From Streptomyces guryensis (GTDB lineage Bacteria > Actinomycetota > Actinomycetes > Streptomycetales > Streptomycetaceae), in NCBI RefSeq assembly GCF_021261325.1, contig NZ_JAJSBI010000025.1:78225-142224 (forward strand): a stretch of DNA of 64,000 bases, written 5' to 3'. The notes below the pieces were generated by a model. It was not told the origin of the DNA. It saw nothing but the letters and a program-made list of their open reading frames with translations, and did not search any database. Within the stretch, counting starts at the first letter, position 1. Each line of letters begins with the position of its first letter. Positions 16,898 through 25,447 of this stretch are shown one piece after another. Made by a program: the position numbers and the translations under genes.

Positions 16898-17506
16898 TCA
16901 GCTGCCGTCTCTCAGATCTGCGGGCCAGTGAGGGTGGAACTCTATGTGGTCGTAGGTGACCACGCAGCCCTCTCCCATCGGTGACTGGGTCATGAAGCCG
17001 ACGAGAGCGTCGCCTGTCTCCTTCTCTCCGCCCAGGGTGAAGAGGCGGATGAACGTCCAGCGCCTGCCGTCCCGGGAGGCGTGGAAGGCGAAGGCGCGGC
17101 CGGTGCGGCTCACCCGGAGCCAGACCGAACTGCCGTCCACGGTGAAGGAGTTGGCGTCGTCGGAGTGTCCCCGGGTGACCACCGTGCAGACGGTGGGCAC
17201 GTCCGGGGAGTACTCCAGGCAGAGCTTGGCCCAGGCCCGCTCGCCGACATGGACGTACAAAACCCCCGCGTCGAAGGCCGAGGCGAACCCGACCGTGACG
17301 CGCGCGATCAGCTGGAAGTCCCCCTCGGGCGCCCCGAGCAGCCGGGGCGCGTCGGAGGCGGGCTCCAGTGCCTCCCCGGTGGGCGGCACGAACCGGTCCT
17401 GCCGGGGGCCGGCCCATCCGCTGAGGATCCCGTCCTCGTACAACCAGTGCCCGTCGGGGCCGTAGGTGCGGAGGCGGAAAGGCAGTTGGGAGAGTTCAAC
17501 GTCCAT
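16898..17506 (-). CDS. DUF1349 domain protein
   Basis: 202-aa soluble protein of the DUF1349/concanavalin-A-like family, a beta-sandwich. Family features seen are FQLIARVTVGFASAFDAGVLYVH, WAKLCLEYSPD, and WLRVSRTGRAFAFHASRDGRRW. Relatives are regulators or helper proteins of carbohydrate metabolism, but the molecular role is not known to me. No signal peptide. ATG start; stands alone between repeat elements. Confidence 0.85.
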   Translation of the reverse strand: MDVELSQLPFRLRTYGPDGHWLYEDGILSGWAGPRQDRFVPPTGEALEPASDAPRLLGAPEGDFQLIARVTVGFASAFDAGVLYVHVGERAWAKLCLEYSPDVPTVCTVVTRGHSDDANSFTVDGSSVWLRVSRTGRAFAFHASRDGRRWTFIRLFTLGGEKETGDALVGFMTQSPMGEGCVVTYDHIEFHPHWPADLRDGS

Positions 17507-17539
17507 CCGAACATTCTCTCAGGTCGAGTACGCCACCCA

Positions 17540-17580
17540 GGGGCGCGAGGACTGCGCGACAAGCCACAACCGACCCGCAC
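17540..17580. repeat. Intergenic repeat family B, copy 1 (diverged)
   Basis: GGGGCGCGAGGACTGCGCGA followed by CAAGCCACAACCGACCCGCA. It matches copies at 22121-22176, 33050-33092 and 37536-37585. Confidence 0.75.
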
Positions 17581-17622
17581 CCCGCGACGCGACCGCACCC
17601 CTGTGGCGCACCCCGCGGAGCG

Positions 17623-19167
17623 CTAACGCTCCAGAATCCCGTTGAACCGCCGAGGCAATCCCAGCGGGTTGTCATCCCGAAGCTCCGGCGGAAGGATCGC
17701 CTGCGGTGCCGTCTGGTACGTCACCGGCCGCATCCACCGCTCGATGGCCGTACCGCCCACCGATGTCGACGTGGACGTGGTCGCCGGGTACGGGCCGCCG
17801 TGATGCTGGGCGGGAGCGACCGCCACACCCGTCGGCCAGCCGTTCACCAGCACACGGCCCGCGAGCGGAGTCAGCTCGGCCAGCAGTTCCGCGCCGCGGC
17901 CCTCCCCGGCCGCCTCCTCCGCGGACAGGTGAACCGTCGCCGTGAGATTGCCCGGCAGCCGCGACAGCACCCCCTGCACCTGGGCCTCGTCCTCGTAGCG
18001 GGCCACCACGGTGACCGGCCCGAAGCACTCCTCCAGGAGCAGGTCGTACTGGCCTTCCTGCGCCAGCTTGTCCGCCGGCACCGTCAGGAACCCGGCGCTC
18101 ACGGTGTGCTCGCCGCCCGCGCCCGGCGTCACCGGGGACTCGACGTCGGGAAGCTCCGCGCGCTCGGCGACCCCGGCGATGAAGTTGTCGCGCATGCGGT
18201 GGTCCAACAGGACCCCGGAGTCGGTGTCGCTGACCGCTTCCGTGAGGGACTTGACCAGGCGGTCGCCCGCCGCGCCGGAGGGCGCGAGCACCAGGCCTGG
18301 CTTGACGCAGAACTGTCCGACGCCCAGGGTCATCGACCCGGCGAGGCCCGTGCCGATCGCCTCGGCGCGCTCGGCGGCCGCGGCCTCGGTGATGACGACC
18401 GGGTTCAGGGAGCCCAGCTCGCCGTGGAAGGGGATCGGCGTCGGGCGGGCGGCGGCGGCGTCGAAGAGGGCGCGCCCGCCCCGTACGGAACCGGTGAAGC
18501 CGGCCGCCGAGACGAGGGGGTGCTTGACCAGCTCGACGCCGGCCTCGAAACCGTGGACCAGGCCCACGACGCCCTCGGGGATGCCGTGCGCGGCGGCGGC
18601 CCGGCGCAGCACCTTGGCGACCAGCTCGGACAGGGCAGGGTGGTCGGGGTGGGCCTTGACGACGACCGGGCAGCCCGCGCCGAGCGCGCTCGCGGTGTCG
18701 CCGCCGGCCACCGAGAAGGCGAAGGGGAAGTTGGAGGCCGAGTAGACGGCGACGACACCCAGCGGCACCTTGTAGCGGCGCAGGTCCGGGATGGGCGGGG
18801 TCGCGGTGCCGTCGGGGTGGTTGATGATCACGTCGAGGAAGGCGCCCTCGTCGACGATGTCCGCGAAGGCCCGCAACTGGTAGCAGGTGCGGGCGAGTTC
18901 GCCGTTGAGCCGGACCGGGCCGAGCGCGGTCTCGGCGTCGGCGGTCTCGACGAGCCCGTCCTTCGCCGCCTCCAGCTGCTCGGCGGCGGTGCGCAGGAAG
19001 GCCGAGCGGACCGCGCGGTCGGCGAGGGCGCCGCGCGCGGCGTGCGCGGCGCGGACGGCGGCGTCCACCTCCTGGGCTGTGGCCTCCACCGCAACCTGTT
19101 CACGCTGCTTCCCGGTACGGGGGTCGACACTCCAGACTGGTGCTGCTGCCACCGCGGGTCCCTCCAC
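17623..19167 (-). CDS. Aldehyde dehydrogenase (NADP+), 2-oxoglutarate semialdehyde dehydrogenase-like
   Basis: 514 aa. Aldehyde dehydrogenase motifs: SNFPFAFSVAGGDTASALGAGCPVVVKAHP (cofactor site, about residues 150-180), the glutamate of FHGELGSLNPVVI (about 250) and the catalytic cysteine of VGQFCVKPGLVL (about 288). The KAHP and ELGSLNP signatures are those of the KGSADH group, which oxidises 2-oxoglutarate semialdehyde to 2-oxoglutarate in oxidative pentose, uronate and hydroxyproline pathways. GTG start at 19167. Divergent from an IclR regulator with a palindrome in between. It could complete the uronate route encoded at 47.9-56.2 kb; that is inference. Confidence 0.88.
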   Translation of the reverse strand: MEGPAVAAAPVWSVDPRTGKQREQVAVEATAQEVDAAVRAAHAARGALADRAVRSAFLRTAAEQLEAAKDGLVETADAETALGPVRLNGELARTCYQLRAFADIVDEGAFLDVIINHPDGTATPPIPDLRRYKVPLGVVAVYSASNFPFAFSVAGGDTASALGAGCPVVVKAHPDHPALSELVAKVLRRAAAAHGIPEGVVGLVHGFEAGVELVKHPLVSAAGFTGSVRGGRALFDAAAARPTPIPFHGELGSLNPVVITEAAAAERAEAIGTGLAGSMTLGVGQFCVKPGLVLAPSGAAGDRLVKSLTEAVSDTDSGVLLDHRMRDNFIAGVAERAELPDVESPVTPGAGGEHTVSAGFLTVPADKLAQEGQYDLLLEECFGPVTVVARYEDEAQVQGVLSRLPGNLTATVHLSAEEAAGEGRGAELLAELTPLAGRVLVNGWPTGVAVAPAQHHGGPYPATTSTSTSVGGTAIERWMRPVTYQTAPQAILPPELRDDNPLGLPRRFNGILER

Positions 19168-19226
19168 GTATGTCTTGCGGTATGTCCTGCTTGTATTGCC
19201 GCAGTATCTGGGTCATCCACCAGGGT

Positions 19227-19244
19227 CGTTCGATATACTGAACG
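19227..19244. promoter_or_regulatory. Candidate IclR operator
   Basis: CGTTC, eight bases, GAACG: a perfect inverted repeat midway between the divergent aldehyde dehydrogenase and IclR genes. The position fits autoregulation and control of the dehydrogenase. Confidence 0.5.
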
Positions 19245-19316
19245 CCGTCTCTGATGATGAATATGCTGTTGGAGACTATATCTTCGGTTTCTCGTCGAAC
19301 GAAGGGGTCAAGGGCG

Positions 19317-20090
19317 ATGTCGGTAGCCGAGACAGGCGGCGGGGCGCAGGTCAAGTCCGCGGTGCGGACGGTTGAGCTGCTCGAATACTTCGCCGGCCGG
19401 CCCGGTATGCACTCCCTCGCATCGGTCCAGGAGGCCGTCGGCTATCCCAAGTCCAGCCTGTACATGCTGCTGCGCACCCTGGTGGAGCTGGGCTGGGTGG
19501 AGACGGACGCCACGGGCACGCGGTACGGCATCGGGGTGCGGGCGCTGCTGGTCGGTACCTCGTACATCGACGGCGACGAGGTGGTGGCGGCGGCCCGCCC
19601 GACCCTGGACCGGCTGTCGGACGACACCACGGAGACCATTCACCTGGCCCGGCTCGACGGCACGAACGTCGTGTATCTGGCCACCCGCCAGTCGCAGCAC
19701 TATCTGCGCCCGTTCACGCGGGTGGGGCGCCGGCTGCCCGCGCACTCCACCTCGCTGGGCAAGGCGCTGCTGAGCACGTACTCGGACGAGCAGGTCCGCA
19801 AGATGCTCCCGGAGACCCTTCCGGCGCTCACCGAGAACACCATCACCGACCGGGAGAAGCTCATCGAGGAGCTGCACCAGGTCCGGGAGCAGGGCTTCGC
19901 CGTGGACCGCGAGGAGAACACCCTGGGGCTGCGCTGCTTCGGCGTCGCGATCCCCTACCGCACTCCGGCGCGCGACGCGATCAGCTGCTCGGTGCCGGTG
20001 GCGCGGCTGACGCCCGCACACGAACAGATGGTGAAGGACGCGCTGTTCGACGCGCGCGACCGGCTGACCCTGGCGACACGGAGGCTCTGA
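19317..20090 (+). CDS. IclR family transcriptional regulator
   Basis: 257 aa. Winged helix-turn-helix at about residues 10-70 (KSAVRTVELLEYFA, SLASVQEAVGYPKSSLYMLLRTL) and an IclR effector domain (HLARLDGTNVVYLATRQS, RLPAHSTSLGKALL, GFAVDREENTLGLRCFGVAIP). The ATG of MSVAETGGG is preferred: it follows AAGGGG at 9 nt, and the upstream extension from 19254 crosses the likely promoter region. It probably controls the divergent aldehyde dehydrogenase. Confidence 0.9.
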   Translation: MSVAETGGGAQVKSAVRTVELLEYFAGRPGMHSLASVQEAVGYPKSSLYMLLRTLVELGWVETDATGTRYGIGVRALLVGTSYIDGDEVVAAARPTLDRLSDDTTETIHLARLDGTNVVYLATRQSQHYLRPFTRVGRRLPAHSTSLGKALLSTYSDEQVRKMLPETLPALTENTITDREKLIEELHQVREQGFAVDREENTLGLRCFGVAIPYRTPARDAISCSVPVARLTPAHEQMVKDALFDARDRLTLATRRL

Positions 20091-20108
20091 CTCCTAGGCT
20101 CTGGCGTC

Positions 20109-20579
20109 ATGGACGTCGTACTCCGCACAGTGCACGACAGTGATCTGCCTGTCTTCTTCCGGCAGATGAACGATCCCGAGGCCTTGCGCATGGCCGCGTT
20201 CACCCCGAAGGATCCCGCCGACCGGGACGCGTTCGACGCCCACTGGAAACGGATCCGGGCCTCGGAGGACGTCCTCCGCACGGTTCTGGCGGACGGGGAC
20301 GTGGTGGGCAGCGCGGCCGTGTACGGCGAGCCGGGCGAGCGCGAGGTCACCTACTGGATCGAACGCGCCCACTGGGGCCGGGGCATCGCCACGGCCGCGC
20401 TGCGGGAGCTGGTGGCCCAGGTGCCCGAGCGTCCGCTGTACGCCCGGGCGGCCGCCGACAACACCGGCTCCCTGCGCGTGCTGCAGAAGTGCGGATTCCG
20501 GGTGACCGCCCGGGCCTCCGGCTTCGCCAACGCGCGAGGCCAGGAGATCGACGAGTTCGTGCTCGCACTGGACGCCTGA
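20109..20579 (+). CDS. GNAT family N-acetyltransferase (RimJ/RimL-like)
   Basis: 156 aa, Acetyltransf_3 type: LRTVHDSDLPVFFRQMNDPEA at the start, VTYWIERAHWGRGIATAALREL (acetyl-CoA loop, about residues 85-100) and NTGSLRVLQKCGFRVT near the end. Such proteins acetylate ribosomal proteins, antibiotics or small amines; substrate unknown. It starts 18 bp after the IclR gene and may be co-transcribed. Confidence 0.85.
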   Translation: MDVVLRTVHDSDLPVFFRQMNDPEALRMAAFTPKDPADRDAFDAHWKRIRASEDVLRTVLADGDVVGSAAVYGEPGEREVTYWIERAHWGRGIATAALRELVAQVPERPLYARAAADNTGSLRVLQKCGFRVTARASGFANARGQEIDEFVLALDA

Positions 20580-20659
20580 CACCGCCGTGGATGAGCGTCC
20601 GATGAGAAAGACGGACGCACGGGAACGTTCACCCCCCTTCTGATCGTCTTCCGGGTGGG

Positions 20660-22108
20660 ATGAACAAGACGATCAGGCGGGCCTCCGTCTTCACACTGCT
20701 GCTCGTGATCGCCCTGCTGGTCAGGGCGACCTGGGTGCAGTTCTACGACGGCAAGGCCCTCGCGGACGACAAATTCAACCGGCGCAACGCGATCCAGACG
20801 TACGCGGACCCGCTCGGGAACATCATCGTGGGCGGCAGTTCGGTCACCGGTTCCGCGGCGACGAAGAACAGCGACCTCAAGTACAAGCGCACGTACAAGG
20901 ACGGCAAGCTGTACGCGGCGGTGACGGGCTATGCCTCGCAGGCCTACGCGCCGACCCAGCTGGAGGGGATCTACCAGGACCTCCTCGACGGGACGGACAG
21001 CCGCCTCAAGACCGTGATGGACACGATCACCGGCAAGCGGGCCGATCCTGGCAACGTGGTCACGACGATCGACCCGGACGTGCAGAAGGCGGCGTACGAC
21101 GCGCTCGGCGACAAGAAGGGCGCGGCCGTCGCGATCGACCCGAAGACCGGGAAGATCCTGGCGGTCGTGTCGACGCCGTCGTACGACCCGTCGTCGCTGA
21201 CGGACGCCAACACCGCGGGCACGGCCTGGAAGCAGCTCAACGCGGACTCCGACAAGCCGCTGACCAACCGCGCGCTGCGCCAGCCGCTGCCGCCGGGCTC
21301 GACGTTCAAACTGGTGGTGGCTGCCGCGGCGCTGGAGGACGGGCTGTACTCGTCGGTGGACGAGAAGACGAAGAGCCCGGACCCGTACACCCTGCCCGGC
21401 ACCACCCGCGGCCTGTCCAACGAGAACCCGAACGCGCCCTGTGAGAACGCCACGATCCGCACCGCGCTGCAGTACTCCTGCAACAACGTCTTCGCGAAGA
21501 TGGCCGTCGACCTGGGCCAGGACAAGGTGAAGGCGATGGCCGACAAGTTCGGCTTCAACGACACACGGCAGGACGTGCCGGTACGGGCCTACACCAGCGT
21601 CTACCCCTCCGACATGGACAGGTCCTCCACGGCCCTGACGGGCATCGGCCAGTACAACGTCACCGCGACCCCGCTCCAGATGGCGATGGTGTCCGCCGCC
21701 ATAGCCAACGGCGGCAAGCTGGTCTCGCCGCACATGGTCTCGCAGATCACCGACAGCGGCGGTGACGTGCTGAAGAACTACGACGACAGCACGAGCACCA
21801 AGGAGATCGTCAGCTCCGCGACCGCCGGACAACTGCAGTCGGCGATGCAGACGGTGGTGGAGAAGGGCACGGGCACGAACGCCCGGATACCCGGCGCCAC
21901 CGTCGGCGGCAAGACCGGCACGGCCCAGCACGGCGAGAACAACAGCAAGACCCCGTACGCCTGGTTCACGTCCTACGGCAAGACCAACGGCAAGGAGGTC
22001 GCCGTGGCAGTCATGGTCGAGCAGTCGAACGCAGCGCGTTCGGAGGTCAGCGGCAACGGCCTGGCGGCCCCCGTGGCCAAGGCGGTGATGCAAGCGGCGC
22101 TGAAGTAA
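20660..22108 (+). CDS. Penicillin-binding protein, class B-like transpeptidase
   Basis: 482 aa, with a single N-terminal membrane anchor (about residues 8-24) followed by a PBP dimerisation region and a transpeptidase domain. All three catalytic motifs are present: the serine of PGSTFK (about 214), YSCNN (about 272) and KTGTAQHG (about 418). It lacks a transglycosylase domain. It is similar in architecture to PbpA-type FtsI/PBP2 proteins, without cytoplasmic N-terminal extension. ATG start, isolated transcription unit. Confidence 0.92.
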   Translation: MNKTIRRASVFTLLLVIALLVRATWVQFYDGKALADDKFNRRNAIQTYADPLGNIIVGGSSVTGSAATKNSDLKYKRTYKDGKLYAAVTGYASQAYAPTQLEGIYQDLLDGTDSRLKTVMDTITGKRADPGNVVTTIDPDVQKAAYDALGDKKGAAVAIDPKTGKILAVVSTPSYDPSSLTDANTAGTAWKQLNADSDKPLTNRALRQPLPPGSTFKLVVAAAALEDGLYSSVDEKTKSPDPYTLPGTTRGLSNENPNAPCENATIRTALQYSCNNVFAKMAVDLGQDKVKAMADKFGFNDTRQDVPVRAYTSVYPSDMDRSSTALTGIGQYNVTATPLQMAMVSAAIANGGKLVSPHMVSQITDSGGDVLKNYDDSTSTKEIVSSATAGQLQSAMQTVVEKGTGTNARIPGATVGGKTGTAQHGENNSKTPYAWFTSYGKTNGKEVAVAVMVEQSNAARSEVSGNGLAAPVAKAVMQAALK

Positions 22109-22120
22109 CCCCGCTGGGGG

Positions 22121-22176
22121 GAGCGCCCCGTCAGGGGCGCGGGGAGCTGCGCGACCAGCGACGAACAACCCGCAGC
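22121..22176. repeat. Intergenic repeat family B, copy 2
   Basis: GAGCGCCCC/GGGGCGC hairpin followed by GGGGAGCTGCGCGACCAGCG and ACGAACAACCCGCAG. Located between convergent genes. Confidence 0.85.
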
Positions 22177-22193
22177 CGATCGCGCAGCGTCCC

Positions 22194-23645
22194 TCACTTC
22201 ACACCGAGAATCTGTTCAACGGGGTCAATCGCGAAGTACACCAGGAACAGAGCCGACACACCCCACAACAACCAGTGCACCTCCTTGGCCTTGCCCAACA
22301 CCGCCTTGATGAGGACGTAGGCCAGGAACCCCGCCCCGATACCGTCGGTGATCGAGTAAGTGAACGGCATCGCGGCGATGGTCAGAAACGCCGGGATCGC
22401 GATCTCGTACTTGTCCCAGTCGATGTGCTTGACATGGGTCATCATCAAGAAGCCCACCGCGATCAACGCAGGCGCAGCCGCCTGCAGCGGCACGATCGTC
22501 AGCAACGGCGTAAGGAACAGCGCGAGCCCGAACATCCCACCGGTGATCAGGTTCGCGAAGCCGGTGCGCGCTCCCTCACCCACACCGGCCGCCGACTCGA
22601 TGTACGCGGTGTTGGAGGAGGCGGACCCCAGGCCGCCGGCCACCGCCGCCGCGCCGTCGATGAACAGCACGCGGCCGATCCCCGGCACCTGCCCCTGCTC
22701 GTCGAGCAGCCCGGCCTCCGCGCTGATGCCGACGATGGTGCCCATGGCATCGAAGAAGTCCGACAGGATCAGGGTGAAGACCAGCAGGACGGCGGTGAGG
22801 AAGCCGGCCTTGGCGAATCCGCCGAACAGGCTGAAGTGACCGACGAGCCCGAAGTCGGGAGTGGCGACGATCTTGTCCGGCAGGTGCGGGGTGGTCAGGC
22901 CCCAGCTCTTGATGTCCGCCACCGCGTCGATGATGATCGCGACGATCGTCATGGTCACGATGCTGATCAGGATCGCGCCCTTCACCTTGCGCGCGAGCAG
23001 CGCGATGGTGAGCAGGACGCCGAGACAGAAGACGAGGACGGGCCAGCCGGTCAGTCGGCCCACGGCCCCCAACTGCACCGGCACGGTGGTCTGCGCCGCG
23101 TCCGGGATCCGGCTGACGAACCCCGCGTCGACGAAGCCGATGAAGGCGATGAACAGGCCGATACCGACGCCGATCGCCTGCTTGAGCTGCTGCGGAATGG
23201 CGTTCATGATCGCCTCGCGCAGTCCGGTGAGGACCAGGACGCAGATCAGGATGCCTTCGAGGACGACGAGGCCCATCGCGTCGGACCAGCTCATGAGCGG
23301 GGCGAGCTGGAAGGCGACGACGGCGTTGAGGCCGAGGCCCGCGGCGATGGCGAGCGGGAGGTTGCCGCCGACGCCCATGATGATCGTCATCACACACGCC
23401 ACCAGGGCGGTGGAGGTGACGAGTTGGCCCGTGTCGAGGCTGTGGCCGAACTTGTCCTTCGCGCTGCCGAGAATGATGGGATTCAGGACAAGAATGTAGG
23501 CCATCGTGAAGAACGTGGCGAAGCCGCCGCGTATCTCCCGGCCGAAGGTGGATCCCCGCTCGGAGATCCTGAAGAACCGGTCGAGGCCGTTCGCCGCTGG
23601 TGGCGCCGTACTTGGCCGGTCGGCCGTCTTCTTGGTATCGGACAT
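22194..23645 (-). CDS. NCS2 family purine permease (AzgA-like)
   Basis: 483-aa membrane protein with about 12-13 hydrophobic segments. AzgA-branch signatures include FATFFTMAYILVLNPIILG (about residue 45), GLGLNAVVAFQL and SDFFDAMGTIVGIS (about 300). The family imports adenine, guanine or hypoxanthine with protons. ATG start. A 259-bp gap upstream, shared with the divergent sigma-factor gene, shows no riboswitch I could recognise. Confidence 0.9.
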   Translation of the reverse strand: MSDTKKTADRPSTAPPAANGLDRFFRISERGSTFGREIRGGFATFFTMAYILVLNPIILGSAKDKFGHSLDTGQLVTSTALVACVMTIIMGVGGNLPLAIAAGLGLNAVVAFQLAPLMSWSDAMGLVVLEGILICVLVLTGLREAIMNAIPQQLKQAIGVGIGLFIAFIGFVDAGFVSRIPDAAQTTVPVQLGAVGRLTGWPVLVFCLGVLLTIALLARKVKGAILISIVTMTIVAIIIDAVADIKSWGLTTPHLPDKIVATPDFGLVGHFSLFGGFAKAGFLTAVLLVFTLILSDFFDAMGTIVGISAEAGLLDEQGQVPGIGRVLFIDGAAAVAGGLGSASSNTAYIESAAGVGEGARTGFANLITGGMFGLALFLTPLLTIVPLQAAAPALIAVGFLMMTHVKHIDWDKYEIAIPAFLTIAAMPFTYSITDGIGAGFLAYVLIKAVLGKAKEVHWLLWGVSALFLVYFAIDPVEQILGVK

Positions 23646-23858
23646 GGCGGGTGCTCCTAGGTGCCTGATGGATCAGTGTGCGGATGCTGGCTGGATTGTT
23701 CCCGCGGTGAACCCGTTTCAGGTTTTCTCCGTGTTACGGAATCGGTCGGCCCGCCAGGCTGTGTTCGAGGCACCGTACAGATTCGAAGCCCCGTACGAAC
23801 CAGGCGGTTTGATCACTGCTACGCTTCCGGATCTCGTCCGGGCCTCCTCCGGATGATC

Positions 23859-23885
23859 ACATGTCTCACATGTCATCTACATGTC
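23859..23885. repeat. Three ACATGTC direct repeats before the sigma factor gene
   Basis: ACATGTC occurs at 23859, 23868 and 23879, spaced 9 and 11 bp, ending 20 bp before the preferred GTG start of the sigma factor. Each contains the palindrome ACATGT. Possible operator array; function unknown. Confidence 0.5.
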
Positions 23886-23904
23886 ACGCACAGAGAGGTC
23901 GCCC

Positions 23905-24471
23905 GTGGGCACTGTCGTCGACGATGCAGCCTCCGTGGAGTTTCATGCCTTCTTCGAGCGGCACTACGCCGAACTGTCCCGGTTCGCCCATCTGCTGACC
24001 GGCGAGGCGGACGCCGCCGACGATCTGGCCGCCGACGCGCTGCTCGCCCTGTGGCACCGCTGGGACCGGGTGCGCGCCGCGGACCACCCGGCCGCCTACG
24101 CCCGCGGAGTCGTCGCCAACCTGGCCCGCACCCGGATCCGGAGCGCCGTGCGCGAGCGCCGGCGGATCTCGCTGTTCTGGTCGCAGCGCGAGGAGAAGAC
24201 CGAGAATCCCGACATAGCAGGTGTTGTCGATGTCCAGGGGGCGCTGCGCAGGCTGCCGTTCAGGAAACGGGCGTGTGTGGTGCTCCGGCACGCGTTCGAC
24301 CTGTCGGAGAAGGACACCGCTCTCGCTCTGGGTGTTTCCGTCGGTACGGTTAAGTCCCAGACGTCCAAGGGGATGGCCGAACTGCAGCGGATCCTCGGTT
24401 CCCAGGGCGTGTCACAGAAGGTGCACGCGGCGATCGCGCGTGGCGGCGAGACCGGAGGAACGGACCGATGA
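23905..24471 (+). CDS. ECF-type RNA polymerase sigma factor (SigE-family)
   Basis: 188 aa from the GTG at 23905, which has GAGAGG 6 nt upstream; an ATG at 23881 without ribosome site would add 8 residues. Region 2 is FEFHAFFERHYAELSRFA-type sequence through AADDLAADALLALWHRW, and region 4 is GALRRLPFRKRACVVLRHAF with the helix-turn-helix DTALALGVSVGTVKSQTSKG. There is no region 3. The last codons overlap the next gene as ATGA, typical for a sigma factor and its anti-sigma factor. Confidence 0.9.
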   Translation: MGTVVDDAASVEFHAFFERHYAELSRFAHLLTGEADAADDLAADALLALWHRWDRVRAADHPAAYARGVVANLARTRIRSAVRERRRISLFWSQREEKTENPDIAGVVDVQGALRRLPFRKRACVVLRHAFDLSEKDTALALGVSVGTVKSQTSKGMAELQRILGSQGVSQKVHAAIARGGETGGTDR

Positions 24472-25295
24472 GGCAGCAGGACGTGCACGACGAGCTGCGC
24501 GCCCGGCTGCACGAGACGGCCGAGGCCCACGAGCCGGACCGGGCCAGGATCCTGGCGCGGATCGAGCGGGGCATGAGCGAGCACGGCCGCACCGACCACC
24601 GCGCGACTCGTCCGCGGGTGTGGGGCTGGGCCCGGGTGGTGAGTGCGACGGCCGCGGTCGCCGGCATGCTCGCGGTCGGCGGTTACGCGGTGGCGTCCGC
24701 GGTGAAGGACGACACTCCCCCGCAGCAGCAGACGGTCTCGGTCTCCCCGACGCCCACGCCCTCGCCCGATGCGACGAGCCGCGCGCCCCTCCCGCCGGTG
24801 GACCGGATGCCGAGCACCCCACGGCAGTCCCACAAGCCGAGCAGCACCCCCTCCGTGAAGCCCTCCGCCCCCATGCTGCCGCCCGCCGCCGGCGAGAGCG
24901 ACGGTCCGCTGTGGTCGGACGGCTCCGTGGACCCGCACAGCAACGACTTCTGGGCGCAGAGCGACATCACGTTCAAGACGAGCGAGCAACTCACGGCTCT
25001 GACCGTGCAGTTGAAGGTCGCCCAGACCGGCGGGGTCAGCTCGTCCGGTGCCTGGCGTTCGCTGCCCGAGCAGGACTTCGACCTCACGGTCGGCGAGCAG
25101 AACGGCTTCCTCGTCTACACCTGGACGCTCAAGGCGGGCCGTACGGTCCCCAAGGGCGAGTGGGTGTTCGCCGGGCAGTACAACCACACGCGCGGCGGCC
25201 GGAACGCGAAGGGCGACACCTACGCGCTCACGGCCACGGCGGACGGCACGCAGCGCGCGGTGGGCGGCGACTTCGCGGCCCACACCAACGGCTAG
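24468..25295 (+). CDS. Probable membrane-anchored anti-sigma factor with an extracytoplasmic beta-domain
   Basis: 275 aa. A short helical, charged cytoplasmic part (residues 1-53) is followed by one membrane helix (about 56-77), a Pro/Ser/Thr-rich linker (about 80-145) and a C-terminal domain of alternating short strands (about 145-275: NDFWAQSDITFKTSEQLTAL, GQYNHTRGG). No HxxxCxxC zinc motif is present. Co-translated with the sigma factor, so an anti-sigma role is likely. The outer domain next to pectinolytic genes suggests polysaccharide sensing, as in clostridial RsgI proteins; that is inference. Confidence 0.7.
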   Translation: MRQQDVHDELRARLHETAEAHEPDRARILARIERGMSEHGRTDHRATRPRVWGWARVVSATAAVAGMLAVGGYAVASAVKDDTPPQQQTVSVSPTPTPSPDATSRAPLPPVDRMPSTPRQSHKPSSTPSVKPSAPMLPPAAGESDGPLWSDGSVDPHSNDFWAQSDITFKTSEQLTALTVQLKVAQTGGVSSSGAWRSLPEQDFDLTVGEQNGFLVYTWTLKAGRTVPKGEWVFAGQYNHTRGGRNAKGDTYALTATADGTQRAVGGDFAAHTNG

Positions 25296-25307
25296 GGCGA
25301 CTCGTGA

Positions 25308-25415
25308 CAACGTCCTGCCCGCAGACCTCGCGCAAAAAATCTTGAACAGGGCGGCAACCTGTTCCTCGGCGGCGGCAACCAGGCAGCACAGGACTTCCTC
25401 TTCACCTGCAGCTGA
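25308..25415 (+). pseudogene. Possible C-terminal remnant of a secreted protein
   Basis: An open frame of 36 codons without any start codon, ending GGNLFLGGGNQAAQDFLFTC-Ser-stop. Its composition is protein-like, unlike the surrounding non-coding sequence. It follows the anti-sigma gene in the same frame after a stop and lies just before the rhamnogalacturonan lyase. Parent family not recognised. Confidence 0.35.
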
Positions 25416-25447
25416 GTGAACATTCAAGTACGACGGGATTTCGCCCC

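Noticed and set aside
14463..16931. 822-codon + strand frame across the AraC-type regulator and MFS genes
   Set aside because: Low-complexity Ala/Gly/Arg-rich translation in the shadow of two well-identified genes.
23646..23858. Purine riboswitch before the NCS2 permease
   Set aside because: No conserved aptamer core could be recognised in the upstream region.
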